From an uncultured delta proteobacterium (lineage in GTDB: Bacteria > Desulfobacterota > Desulfobulbia > Desulfobulbales > Desulfocapsaceae), in assembly GCA_903875445.1 (NCBI GenBank), contig CAIQWD010000066.1:1-64000 (forward strand): 64,000 bases of DNA, read 5' to 3'. Under the pieces are notes generated by a model, which ran no database searches, was not told where the DNA came from, and saw nothing but the letters and a program-made list of their open reading frames with translations. Position 1 is the stretch's first letter, and the number at the start of each line of letters is the position of its first letter. Shown here one piece after another: positions 34,780 through 42,820 of this stretch. A program made the position numbers and the translations under genes.

Positions 34780-37700
34780 CAGGGATACTGCAAACTCAGT
34801 CAGGAAACGGCGAGCATCCGACCGCCGCCGTGCTGGTCATCGGCGGTGGTATCAGCGGCATGCAGTCGGCCCTTGATCTCGCCAATGCCGGGATGAAGGT
34901 CTATCTGGTGGAGAGTTCCCCGGCCATCGGCGGTAAGATGGCTCAGTTGGACAAGACCTTTCCCACCAACGACTGCTCCATGTGTATCGTATCGCCCAAG
35001 CTGGTCGAGGTGGGGCGGCACAGGAATATCAAGCTCTTTACCCACAGCGAGGTGAAGAGTCTTACGGGCGATGCCGGACGTTTCACGGCGACCCTGGTAA
35101 GGCATGCCCGCTATGTCGATGTCGGGGCCTGTACCGGCTGCGGTCTCTGCGAGATTGTCTGCCCGGTGACCCAGATTTCCCATTTCCCGGCGCCGCCGGC
35201 GGAAGGGGAGAAAAAGACCCGGGCGCGGGCCAAGGAAAAAAGAATCATCCGCGGCCCGGGATTGCCGCAACCGACACGCTCGCAAAAATGGAATTTTTCC
35301 GTCGATAACTCGCTTTGCGGTATGTGCGGCGGCTGTTTCAAGGCCTGTCTGCACGGTGCGGTCAGTTGGGAAAAGAAGCAGGTGGCGGTTATCGACCAGG
35401 AGAAATGCACCGGGTGCGGCGCCTGTTTCGTCGCCTGCCCGGAAAAATTTTCGGCCATCGCCATCGGCCAGGCCGCCGATCTTGAGAAGAGCGTAGGAGC
35501 TGCGGTCCATGCACGATCACAACTTTTGAAAAAGGAATTTAAGGGGACGGGCCAGCGTGACTGTATTCGCTGTGGCCTTTGTGTCATTACCTGTGACAAG
35601 GTTATGAATATAAGCGCCCTGAAAATGGTTGAAGAAGGTATTGAAGCAGGTGTCGATATCTGTCAGGTCTGCGGCGCCTGTGTGTCAGTATGTCCGGTGA
35701 ACTTTCTCGCCATCGACCAGGTCACCAACAAGGTTCCGCGGCCGCTGCTCAACAGCTTCAATGAAGGGTTGAACGGCAGAAAACCGGTGAACATCTTTTA
35801 TCCGCAGGCGGTACCCAGGGTTCCGGTAATAGATGAAGAGAGTTGTGTTCGCCTCAATTCCGGGGCCTGCGGTACCTGCGCCTCGATCTGCGGGGTGGGA
35901 GCAATCCACTATGACCACCGGGAAGAGGAAACCGAGATTGCCATCGGTTCGGTGATTTTCTCGCCGGGTATTGAGGTTTTTGATGCCCGGATACGCGGCG
36001 AATTCGGTTACGGGCTGTATAAAAATGTCGTTACCAGCATCGAATTTGAGCGACTTCTCTCCGCCTCCGGTCCGACTTCCGGGACGGTGGCGAGACCAGG
36101 TGACGCAAAACATCCGAAAAAAATCGCCTGGATTCAGTGTGTCGGTTCCCGCGACCATTCCTGCGACCGCGATTACTGCTCGTCGGTCTGCTGCATGTAT
36201 GCAACCAAAGAGGCCTTTATCGCCAGGGAACATGACTCAAGCATCGAGCCGACTATTTTTTATATCGACATGCGTTCCTTCGGCAAGAATTTCGACGACT
36301 ATGTGACCAGGGCCAAGGATCACAAGGTCCGCTTCGTCCGGGCCATGGTCAGCAGGATCTTCGAGGACCCGATAAGCGGTGACCTTGAACTGCGTTACGT
36401 CGATGGTTCCGGGGCAAGGAAAACCGAAATGTTCGATATGGTCGTCCTCTCGGTCGGCATCCAGGTGCCGAAGGCAAGCAAAGAACTGGCCGGAAAACTG
36501 GACATCGACCTCGACCGTTACGGCTTTGTCGTAACCGATTGCTACCGACCGCTGGCAACTTCCCGACCGGGGATCTTCGTCAGCGGTGCCGTCAAGGGAC
36601 CAAAAGACATCCCGGAGACGGTCTGCGAGGCCTCGGCCGCGGCCGAAGCCGCATCAGCGAGCCTCGCCGAGGCCAGGGGCAGTCTGATAACCGCCGAAGT
36701 GTTGCCGCCGGAGCGGGTTATCGATCCGGAGGAGGGCCTGCGCATCGGCGTCTTTATCTGCCACTGCGGTACCAACATCGCCTCGGTGGTCGATGTCGAG
36801 GCGGTGACGGAATACGCCAAAACCTTGCCCGGCGTGGTGTATGCCGAACATCCCCTTTATACCTGCTCCCAGGATTCCCAGGAGAGGATGCGGGAAATCA
36901 TCAAGGACAACCGGCTCAACCGGGTGGTTACCTCCGCCTGTTCGCCGACCACCCATGAGCCGCTGTTCATGTCAACCCTGCAGCAGGCCGGGCTGAACAA
37001 ATATTTCTTCGATATGGCCAACATCCGCGATCAGTGCAGCTGGGTGCATCCCGACGATCCGGTGCTGGCCACCGAGAAAGCGAAACGCTTGACCCGCATG
37101 GCTGTCGCCAATGCCACAGCCGGGCAACCACTGGCGGAGCAGGAGTTCACCGTCGATGCACGGCTTCTGGTGGTAGGCGGCGGGGTGGCCGGAATGACCG
37201 CCGCCCTTGAAGCCGCCCGCCAGGGTTTCGGCGTGTTCCTGGTGGAGAGGGAAGGGCAGTTGGGCGGTCAGCTTCTGCAGCTGCAGCGGAGTAGCGATGG
37301 CCGGAAGTTTGCCGATTTCCTCGGCGGCCTAAAAGAAAAGGTGCTGAACAACGAGCTTATCAAGGTTTTTACCAGCAGTGAGGTGGTCGAACAATCCGGC
37401 TTTGTCGGCTCTTTTGAAACGGAGATCGTCACACCCTCGGGAGGCACGAGAACCTTAAAACACGGGGCGATCCTCGTTGCCACCGGGGCGGAAGAGCACC
37501 GCCCGGAGATCCACGGTCTGGGGACGCTCAATACAGTCATGACCCAGACCGATTTCGAGGCGGCCCTTGAGAATGCTACAAGCAAGGATTGGCAACATCT
37601 TCGGGTGGTTATGCTGCAATGCGCCGGTTCCCGCGATGTGGATCATCTGCCGTACTGTTCGCGGGTCTGCTGCAACCATGCGGTGAAGAACGCCCGGCGG

Positions 37701-38408
37701 CTGAAGAGCATGCATCCGGAGGCGCGGATCGATGTCCTATACCGCGATATGCGCTGCTACGGCCTGGCAGAGCTTGACTACAGCCGGGCAAGACGGGAAG
37801 GAATAAATTTTGTTCGCTACGACCCGGAGGAAAATCCCCTGCAGATCACTGCCGAGGAGGCGGGGATTGAAATCACCGTCGTCGATCCTTCGGTGCGGCT
37901 GCCGGTACGCTTTCATCCGGATCTGCTGGTACTTTCGACCGGCATGAAACCGCGCGATGCCGAGGAACTGGCTTCCATGCTCCGGGTGCCGCGCAACAGC
38001 AACGGTTTCTTCATTGAGGCGCATGCCAAGTTGCGGCCGGTCGATCTGCCGAGCGAGGGACTGTTCATGGCCGGTACCGCCCATGGACCGAAAAGCAGTA
38101 CTGAAAGTATCACCCAGGCCCAGGCGGCGGTGGCCAGGGCGGCAACCCTCTTGTCGCGGGACAGCATGAAGATGTCGGCTATCGTTTCGGTGGTTGACCC
38201 GACCCATTGCGCCGTCTGCCTGACCTGCGTGCGGGCTTGCCCGTACGGAGTGCCGTTTATCAACGACCAGCACAGCGCCGAGATCAACCCGGCTCTTTGC
38301 CAGGGCTGCGGCATCTGTGTGGCCGAGTGCCCGGCCAAGACCATTCATCTTGGTCGGTATGGCGATAAAAATATCAGAGCAAAGATTGAAGCATACAGCG
38401 CGTCCTGA
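34776..38408 (+). CDS. hdrA: tandem HdrA: two flavin modules with multiple ferredoxin inserts
   Basis: A 1210-residue fusion. Module 1 has an FAD loop VLVIGGGISGMQSALDLANAG (about residues 19-39), then clusters at CTGCGLCEIVCP (C119), CGMCGGCFKAC (C181), CTGCGACFVACP (C211), CIRCGLCVITC (C263) and CQVCGACVSVCP (C296). A Cys-rich CGTCASIC (C365) and the HdrA motif CSSVCC (468-473) follow. Module 2 starts with RIGVFICHCGTNIASVVDVE (656), then the second FAD loop (798), YCSRVCC (960-966) and two C-terminal clusters from C1145 (CAVCLTCVRACP, CQGCGICVAECP). HdrA is the flavin-based bifurcating subunit. AAAGGAGGG precedes the ATG at 34776, and the 130 open codons upstream are a shadow of hdrB. Confidence 0.92.
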   Translation: MTGILQTQSGNGEHPTAAVLVIGGGISGMQSALDLANAGMKVYLVESSPAIGGKMAQLDKTFPTNDCSMCIVSPKLVEVGRHRNIKLFTHSEVKSLTGDAGRFTATLVRHARYVDVGACTGCGLCEIVCPVTQISHFPAPPAEGEKKTRARAKEKRIIRGPGLPQPTRSQKWNFSVDNSLCGMCGGCFKACLHGAVSWEKKQVAVIDQEKCTGCGACFVACPEKFSAIAIGQAADLEKSVGAAVHARSQLLKKEFKGTGQRDCIRCGLCVITCDKVMNISALKMVEEGIEAGVDICQVCGACVSVCPVNFLAIDQVTNKVPRPLLNSFNEGLNGRKPVNIFYPQAVPRVPVIDEESCVRLNSGACGTCASICGVGAIHYDHREEETEIAIGSVIFSPGIEVFDARIRGEFGYGLYKNVVTSIEFERLLSASGPTSGTVARPGDAKHPKKIAWIQCVGSRDHSCDRDYCSSVCCMYATKEAFIAREHDSSIEPTIFYIDMRSFGKNFDDYVTRAKDHKVRFVRAMVSRIFEDPISGDLELRYVDGSGARKTEMFDMVVLSVGIQVPKASKELAGKLDIDLDRYGFVVTDCYRPLATSRPGIFVSGAVKGPKDIPETVCEASAAAEAASASLAEARGSLITAEVLPPERVIDPEEGLRIGVFICHCGTNIASVVDVEAVTEYAKTLPGVVYAEHPLYTCSQDSQERMREIIKDNRLNRVVTSACSPTTHEPLFMSTLQQAGLNKYFFDMANIRDQCSWVHPDDPVLATEKAKRLTRMAVANATAGQPLAEQEFTVDARLLVVGGGVAGMTAALEAARQGFGVFLVEREGQLGGQLLQLQRSSDGRKFADFLGGLKEKVLNNELIKVFTSSEVVEQSGFVGSFETEIVTPSGGTRTLKHGAILVATGAEEHRPEIHGLGTLNTVMTQTDFEAALENATSKDWQHLRVVMLQCAGSRDVDHLPYCSRVCCNHAVKNARRLKSMHPEARIDVLYRDMRCYGLAELDYSRARREGINFVRYDPEENPLQITAEEAGIEITVVDPSVRLPVRFHPDLLVLSTGMKPRDAEELASMLRVPRNSNGFFIEAHAKLRPVDLPSEGLFMAGTAHGPKSSTESITQAQAAVARAATLLSRDSMKMSAIVSVVDPTHCAVCLTCVRACPYGVPFINDQHSAEINPALCQGCGICVAECPAKTIHLGRYGDKNIRAKIEAYSAS

Positions 38409-38445
38409 ATCGGACTGAAGAGCAACCTGCAGGAGGAGGAGAATA

Positions 38446-38901
38446 ATGAGTGACTTTTCGCCCAGTGTCATAGTCTTTGCCTGTCGCCATTGAGCGTATT
38501 CCGCAGCGGACCTGGCAGGTTCGGAGAGAAGAAGGTATCCCCCGGCAATCAGCATCGTCATGCTGCCTTGCACCGGGCGCATTGACGAGTCACTGCTTCT
38601 TACGGCCTTTGAAAATGGGGCGGATGGAGTAATGGTTGTTGGTTGTTTGGAAGGAGATTGTCATTACGTCTCGGGAAATATTCGTGCCAAGGCACGGGTC
38701 AAGAGGGTGTATGGGATTCTTGACAGGATAAAGATCGGTCCCGACCGCATCAGGATGTACAATCTGAGTGCCGGAGAAGGATCGAAATTTGCCGCATATG
38801 CCAACGAGTTCGTCGAAAAAGTCCGGGAACTCGGACCAAGTCCCATCAATCTGGTGCGTGCCGGACAAGCTCGCGCAGTATCTCAGAAGGAGGCTACATG
38901 A
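38446..38901 (+). CDS. mvhD: MvhD-type [2Fe-2S] electron-transfer subunit, selenoprotein (in-frame UGA = Sec16)
   Basis: A 151-residue MvhD when the TGA at 38491-38493 is read as selenocysteine: SPSVIVFACRHU-AYSAADLAG. The CxxU replaces the CxxC of the family. The rest follows the MvhD pattern: LPCTGRIDESLL and VVGCLEGDCHYVSGN. MvhD carries a [2Fe-2S] cluster and passes electrons to HdrA. The ATG at 38446 has an excellent AGGAGGAGG site 38 nt after hdrA. A conventional caller would start at the internal ATG 38560 and lose 38 residues, including the cluster ligands C13 and U16. The stop overlaps metV (ATGA). Confidence 0.9.
38491..38523 (+). promoter_or_regulatory. bacterial SECIS-like hairpin downstream of the UGA codon
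   Basis: After the UGA (38491-38493), CGGACCT (38507-38513) pairs with AGGTTCG (38517-38523) around a GGC apical loop. The loop is about 21 nt from the UGA and starts with G, as expected for SelB-recognised bacterial SECIS elements. Confidence 0.65.
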
Positions 38902-39563
38902 TTACTGGTACACCGAAACCTATTGAAGAGATCATGGAAATGGTCGAGCCATACGACAACATCATTCTGGCCGGTTGTCATGGTTGTGTCACTGTCTGCA
39001 GGGTCGGCGGGGAGAAGGAGGTACAGGTTCTGGCCTCAACCCTGCGACTCGCCCGTGAGGCGGGCGGCAGAACGATCAAGATCCGGGAAGTAAGCCTTGA
39101 GCGGCAGTGCGATCCTGAATATGTGGAGCAGATGCGGCCCTATGTCGGCGATTATCAGGCCGTGCTGTCCATTGCCTGCGGTGCAGGCATCCAGTTTCTC
39201 GCCGAAAAATTTACGACGACGCCCCTGCTTCCCGGTATCAACACCGGCTTTCTCGGGGTCACCGAGCGGCAAGGGGAGTGGTCCGAGAGGTGCCAGGGCT
39301 GCGGCGATTGCGTCCTGCACCTGACCGGCGGCATCTGCCCGGTTACCCGCTGCGCCAAATCACTCTTTCATGGACCCTGCGGCGGTTCGGTACAAGGGAT
39401 CTGCGAGGTGGATAAGTCTGTTAAATGCGGCTGGCAGCTCATTATCGATCGTTTGAAGGCCCTGAACCAGATGGAAAATTACACTAAATTCAAACCGTTC
39501 AAGGGTTGGTCGACGGCAAGAGACGGCGGACCGCGTCGCATTATCAGGGAGGACATGATATAA
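38898..39563 (+). CDS. metV: MetV, zinc/iron-sulfur partner of methylene-THF reductase
   Basis: A 221-residue MetV (MTHFR C-terminal-domain family). Cys sites in order are AGCHGCVTVCRVGG near residue 28, ACGAG mid-protein, and the C-terminal block CQGCGDCVLHLTGGICPVTRC followed by LFHGPCGGSVQGICEV. The last motif is diagnostic of MetV. MetV carries a [4Fe-4S] cluster and zinc and is needed for electron delivery to MetF in acetogens. It overlaps mvhD by 4 nt and metF2 by 1 nt (TAATG). Confidence 0.92.
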   Translation: MITGTPKPIEEIMEMVEPYDNIILAGCHGCVTVCRVGGEKEVQVLASTLRLAREAGGRTIKIREVSLERQCDPEYVEQMRPYVGDYQAVLSIACGAGIQFLAEKFTTTPLLPGINTGFLGVTERQGEWSERCQGCGDCVLHLTGGICPVTRCAKSLFHGPCGGSVQGICEVDKSVKCGWQLIIDRLKALNQMENYTKFKPFKGWSTARDGGPRRIIREDMI

Positions 39564-40489
39564 TGAAATCGGGAAGCAATCTGGAAAAGGTACTAGCGGC
39601 CGGGCATTTTTCCGTTACCGCCGAATGCGGCCCTCCTCGGGGTGCCGACCCGGATATTGTCAGGAAGAAGGCGGCATTCGTCAAAGGAAATGTCGATGCC
39701 TGCAACGTTACCGACAATCAGACCTCGGTGGTGCGGATGAGCTCTCTGGCCGGTTGTCTGCTGATCAAAGAGCTGGGGGTTGAACCGCTCATTCAGATGG
39801 TCGTTCGCGACCGGAACCGCATCGCTCTGCAGTCCGACCTGCTTGGTGCCTCGGCAATGGGGGTGCGCAATATTCTCTGTTTGTCCGGCGATCATCAAAA
39901 ATTCGGTGACGACCCCCAGGCAAAAAATGTTTTTGATATCGATTCGATGCAGTTTATCCATCTGGTCAGATTGATGCGCGATGAGGGCACCTTCCCCTCG
40001 GGGAAAAAACTCGAAGGAGCGCCGAAATTTTTCATCGGCTGTGCCGTCAATCCCTTTGCCGATCCGTTTGAGATCAGGGTGCCGCGATTGAAAATGAAGG
40101 TTACCGCCGGTGCCGATTTCGTGCAGACCCAGTGCATCTATAACATGAAAAAATTCAAAGAGTATATGGAGCTGGCGAAAAGAGAGGGTTTGCACGAAAA
40201 GGTCAAAATTCTCGCCGGAGTCACTCCCCTCAAGTCGGCCGGCATGGCAAAATTCATGCGCAAGATGGTCGCCGGCATGGATATCCCCGAGGAGGTGATT
40301 GCCCGTATCGCCGCCGAACCGAAGGATAAGCAGGCGGACAAGGGTATCGAGATGTGCATCGAACAGATTCAGGAACTGAAAGAAATGGAAGGAATCTCCG
40401 GGGTGCATGTGATGGCCATCGAGTGGGAAGAAAAATTGGCAGAAATCATAGGTGGTGCGGGCCTGCTCCCTCGACCTGTGGTAGAATAA
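39563..40489 (+). CDS. metF: 5,10-methylene-tetrahydrofolate reductase MetF (second copy)
   Basis: A 308-residue MetF TIM barrel. The N-terminal VTAECGPPRGADPDIVRKKA has the catalytic-type Glu, QMVVRDRNRIALQSDLLGA is the flavin/folate block, and TAGADFVQTQCIYNMKKF is the canonical MetF strand. It interconverts methylene- and methyl-tetrahydrofolate in the methyl branch of the Wood-Ljungdahl pathway. Its position directly after metV makes it the partner MetF of the complex. Start: GGGAGG 11 nt upstream of the ATG that overlaps the metV stop. Confidence 0.92.
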   Translation: MKSGSNLEKVLAAGHFSVTAECGPPRGADPDIVRKKAAFVKGNVDACNVTDNQTSVVRMSSLAGCLLIKELGVEPLIQMVVRDRNRIALQSDLLGASAMGVRNILCLSGDHQKFGDDPQAKNVFDIDSMQFIHLVRLMRDEGTFPSGKKLEGAPKFFIGCAVNPFADPFEIRVPRLKMKVTAGADFVQTQCIYNMKKFKEYMELAKREGLHEKVKILAGVTPLKSAGMAKFMRKMVAGMDIPEEVIARIAAEPKDKQADKGIEMCIEQIQELKEMEGISGVHVMAIEWEEKLAEIIGGAGLLPRPVVE

Positions 40490-40530
40490 AAAAGATAGAC
40501 AATTTTCAATCTTAATAATGGAGGAGAGAA

Positions 40531-40917
40531 ATGGCTGATAAAAAGAAAATTCTACTGGTAGATGATGACCCGGATTTTGTCGAGGCAGTGCGTGTTATTG
40601 TCGAGAGCGGCGGCTATGAGGTTCGCGTTGCCTACGACGGACAGGAAGGTCTTGAGGCGGTTGCCGAGGAAAAACCGGATCTTATTGTCCTCGACGTGAT
40701 GATGCCGGTAATGAACGGTCATGCTGCCTGTGCCCGTCTGAAAGCCGACAAGGCCACCGCATCAATCCCGATCATCCTGCTCACTGCCGTGGCCGATCGG
40801 GTCACCACCAGCACCTATACCCATCGGGATATGCTGGAAAGCGAGGCGGAGGACTATATGCCCAAACCGGTCGAACCGGCGGAACTGCTCGCGCTTATTA
40901 AAAGCTGGTTGAAATAA
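40531..40917 (+). CDS. single-domain response regulator (CheY-like)
   Basis: A 128-residue stand-alone receiver: acidic pair DDD at residues 11-13, phospho-acceptor D55 in LIVLDVMMPV, Thr in LLTAVADR and Lys in YMPKPVEP. No output domain. A GGAGGAGAG ribosome site lies before the ATG, 41 nt after metF2, so it is likely on the same transcript. Its kinase may be the hybrid protein encoded next, or originally the now broken kinase upstream of hdrC. Confidence 0.9.
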   Translation: MADKKKILLVDDDPDFVEAVRVIVESGGYEVRVAYDGQEGLEAVAEEKPDLIVLDVMMPVMNGHAACARLKADKATASIPIILLTAVADRVTTSTYTHRDMLESEAEDYMPKPVEPAELLALIKSWLK

Positions 40918-41019
40918 TGCGGTATCGCCTCTTGCCGGCACCGGGACCACCGGGGACGGTAAGAGGAGCGATCCTGCCCTGCATCCGTGTTTTGTCCTCC
41001 GGTTTCAAGGAATAATACT

Positions 41020-42531
41020 ATGGATACTGTGCGCATTCTGGTCATCGACGACGAAAAGGTCATTCGTGAAGGGGTGGAACGCGCCCTGGCCAAAAGAGGT
41101 TATGAAATTGCCAAGGCAGAGGACGGCAACAAGGGTCTGGAACTGCTCAAGGAGCAGAAATTCGATATCGTTCTGACCGATCTCATGATGCCGGGGCTTG
41201 ACGGTTTTGCCGTCCTTGACTGGATTCGGGAAAATCAGCCGCATGTCCAGGTAATCGTCATTACCGGTTTTGCCACAGTGACCAAGGCAGTGACCGCGAT
41301 GAAACAGGGGGCCTTCGACTTTGTCGGCAAACCGTTTACTCCCGACTATATCCGGGTGGTGGTCGACCGGGCCATCGACAGACTGGCCATGCGTGCCGAA
41401 ACGGAACGGCTGCGGGAAGAAAAAAACATGGGGCTTCTGGCCATCGATAAATCGCAGAGCCGCCTGAAAACCGTCTTCAGCTGTATGGCCGAGGCGGTTC
41501 TCATAACCGATACCGAAGGGATAGTCGTTCTCCATAACCCGGCGGCCATCAAGATCCTCGAGATTCAAACCGATCCGTTCATCGGCAAACACCTGGCCGC
41601 ATCGATTCGTGATCGGACGGCCATCAACATGATCAACGAAGCCATGAGCAAGGTCATGGTTGTGACCCGGGAGTTTGCGCCCGGCGCCATCTCCCGGAAA
41701 TTTCTTCGCGCCTACTGCTCACCGGTAACCAACGAACAGGGTGCGGTTATCGGTTCGGTTACTACCTTTGAAGACATCAGTGCCCACAAACAAATCGATA
41801 AGATGAAGTCCGATTTCGTCGCCATGGTCGCCCACGAACTAAAATCGCCCCTCGCCTCCGTCGAGCAAATGATTTACGCCTTGCAGGTTGGCTGCAAATA
41901 TGAGGCCACCAGTTCCTGCAATGCCCTGCACAAAAGGATGACGACACGGACCAAAGATCTGCTGCGACTGATTGAGAATCTCCTTAATCTGTCAAAACTG
42001 GAAAGCGGTACAGTGGTCTTCAACCTTGAACCGATACGCGGGGAAGATATTATCCGCGATGTCATCGAAATCACCAAACTGCAAGCGGAGAGTAAGGGTA
42101 TATCCCTGAGTTACACACCGTGCGGCGAAGATTGGCTGTTCAACGTCGATTACGATCATATGCGCACGGCGATCATGAATATCGTTTCCAACAGCGTTAA
42201 GTATACCCCGGATGGTGGTCAGGTGCTCCTCAGTACCGAGGTTACCGGTGGTTTTATCAATTTCAGGGTGCAGGATACCGGCATTGGTATCAGTAAAGAG
42301 GATCTCCCCCATATTTTTGACCGGTTTTTCCGGGTCAAAGGCAAGGCCACCCGCCATATTACCGGTTCAGGTCTGGGACTCGCTCTGGTCAAGGAAGTGG
42401 TTGAAGCCCATCAAGGCTACATCGATGTGCAGTCCACTCCGCAGGTGGGCACGACTTTTATCCTCAGTTTTCCTGTGGTTCAGAAAAATACTGCGACAAT
42501 TTCTCCCGAGCTGCAAGCGATTGCCCAATAG
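41020..42531 (+). CDS. receiver-PAS-histidine kinase hybrid
   Basis: A 503-residue soluble kinase. It has an N-terminal receiver (D10/D11, D54 in VLTDLMMPGLDG, K104 in GKPF), a PAS domain around residues 150-250 (CMAEAVLITDTEGIVVLHN) and a HisKA with intact phospho-His in FVAMVAHELKSPLASVEQ. The HATPase follows (N box MNIVSNSVKYTPDGG, DTGIGISKED, GSGLGLALVKEVV). Placing the receiver first suggests a phospho-input from another kinase. Start: AAGGAA precedes the ATG at 41020. It follows the CheY-like gene by about 100 nt. Confidence 0.9.
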   Translation: MDTVRILVIDDEKVIREGVERALAKRGYEIAKAEDGNKGLELLKEQKFDIVLTDLMMPGLDGFAVLDWIRENQPHVQVIVITGFATVTKAVTAMKQGAFDFVGKPFTPDYIRVVVDRAIDRLAMRAETERLREEKNMGLLAIDKSQSRLKTVFSCMAEAVLITDTEGIVVLHNPAAIKILEIQTDPFIGKHLAASIRDRTAINMINEAMSKVMVVTREFAPGAISRKFLRAYCSPVTNEQGAVIGSVTTFEDISAHKQIDKMKSDFVAMVAHELKSPLASVEQMIYALQVGCKYEATSSCNALHKRMTTRTKDLLRLIENLLNLSKLESGTVVFNLEPIRGEDIIRDVIEITKLQAESKGISLSYTPCGEDWLFNVDYDHMRTAIMNIVSNSVKYTPDGGQVLLSTEVTGGFINFRVQDTGIGISKEDLPHIFDRFFRVKGKATRHITGSGLGLALVKEVVEAHQGYIDVQSTPQVGTTFILSFPVVQKNTATISPELQAIAQ

Positions 42532-42580
42532 TCTTGGCGGGCCAGGCGATTCATTCCACACCACATTTTCCAGGGAGCTT

Positions 42581-42820
42581 ATGAAGAAATCCTATCCTTC
42601 AATTGTGTTACTCTGCCTTTTCGGCTTGTTCGGCCTTGTATCCTGCAGCAACGATGAGAAGTTGCAAAAGAAGGAAACTGTGTCGCAACAAAGCGAAAAA
42701 ATCGGCCAGGAGGCCGTCAAGATGATTAAAACTCCGCTGGATCAGGCAAGAAAGGCAGCTGAACAGGAGAATAGCCACGGTCAAACGGTGGAAAAAGAGG
42801 TGGATAAATCGTCCAACTAA
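42581..42820 (+). CDS. small lipoprotein
   Basis: A 79-residue protein. A lipoprotein signal of about 22 residues ends in the lipobox LFGLVSC. The mature part is hydrophilic and Lys/Glu/Gln-rich, probably helical (KIGQEAVKMIKTPLDQARKA). It would be lipid-anchored in the periplasm and its role is unknown. Start: AGGGAGC lies before the ATG at 42581, 50 nt after the kinase gene, and it may be the last gene of the line. Its stop overlaps the convergent HD-GYP gene by 4 nt. Confidence 0.8.
   Translation: MKKSYPSIVLLCLFGLFGLVSCSNDEKLQKKETVSQQSEKIGQEAVKMIKTPLDQARKAAEQENSHGQTVEKEVDKSSN

Noticed and set aside
38560-38901. A 113-codon mvhD beginning at an internal ATG
   Set aside because: It would lose the first cluster ligands, and the Sec reading from 38446 has a better ribosome site and full family length.
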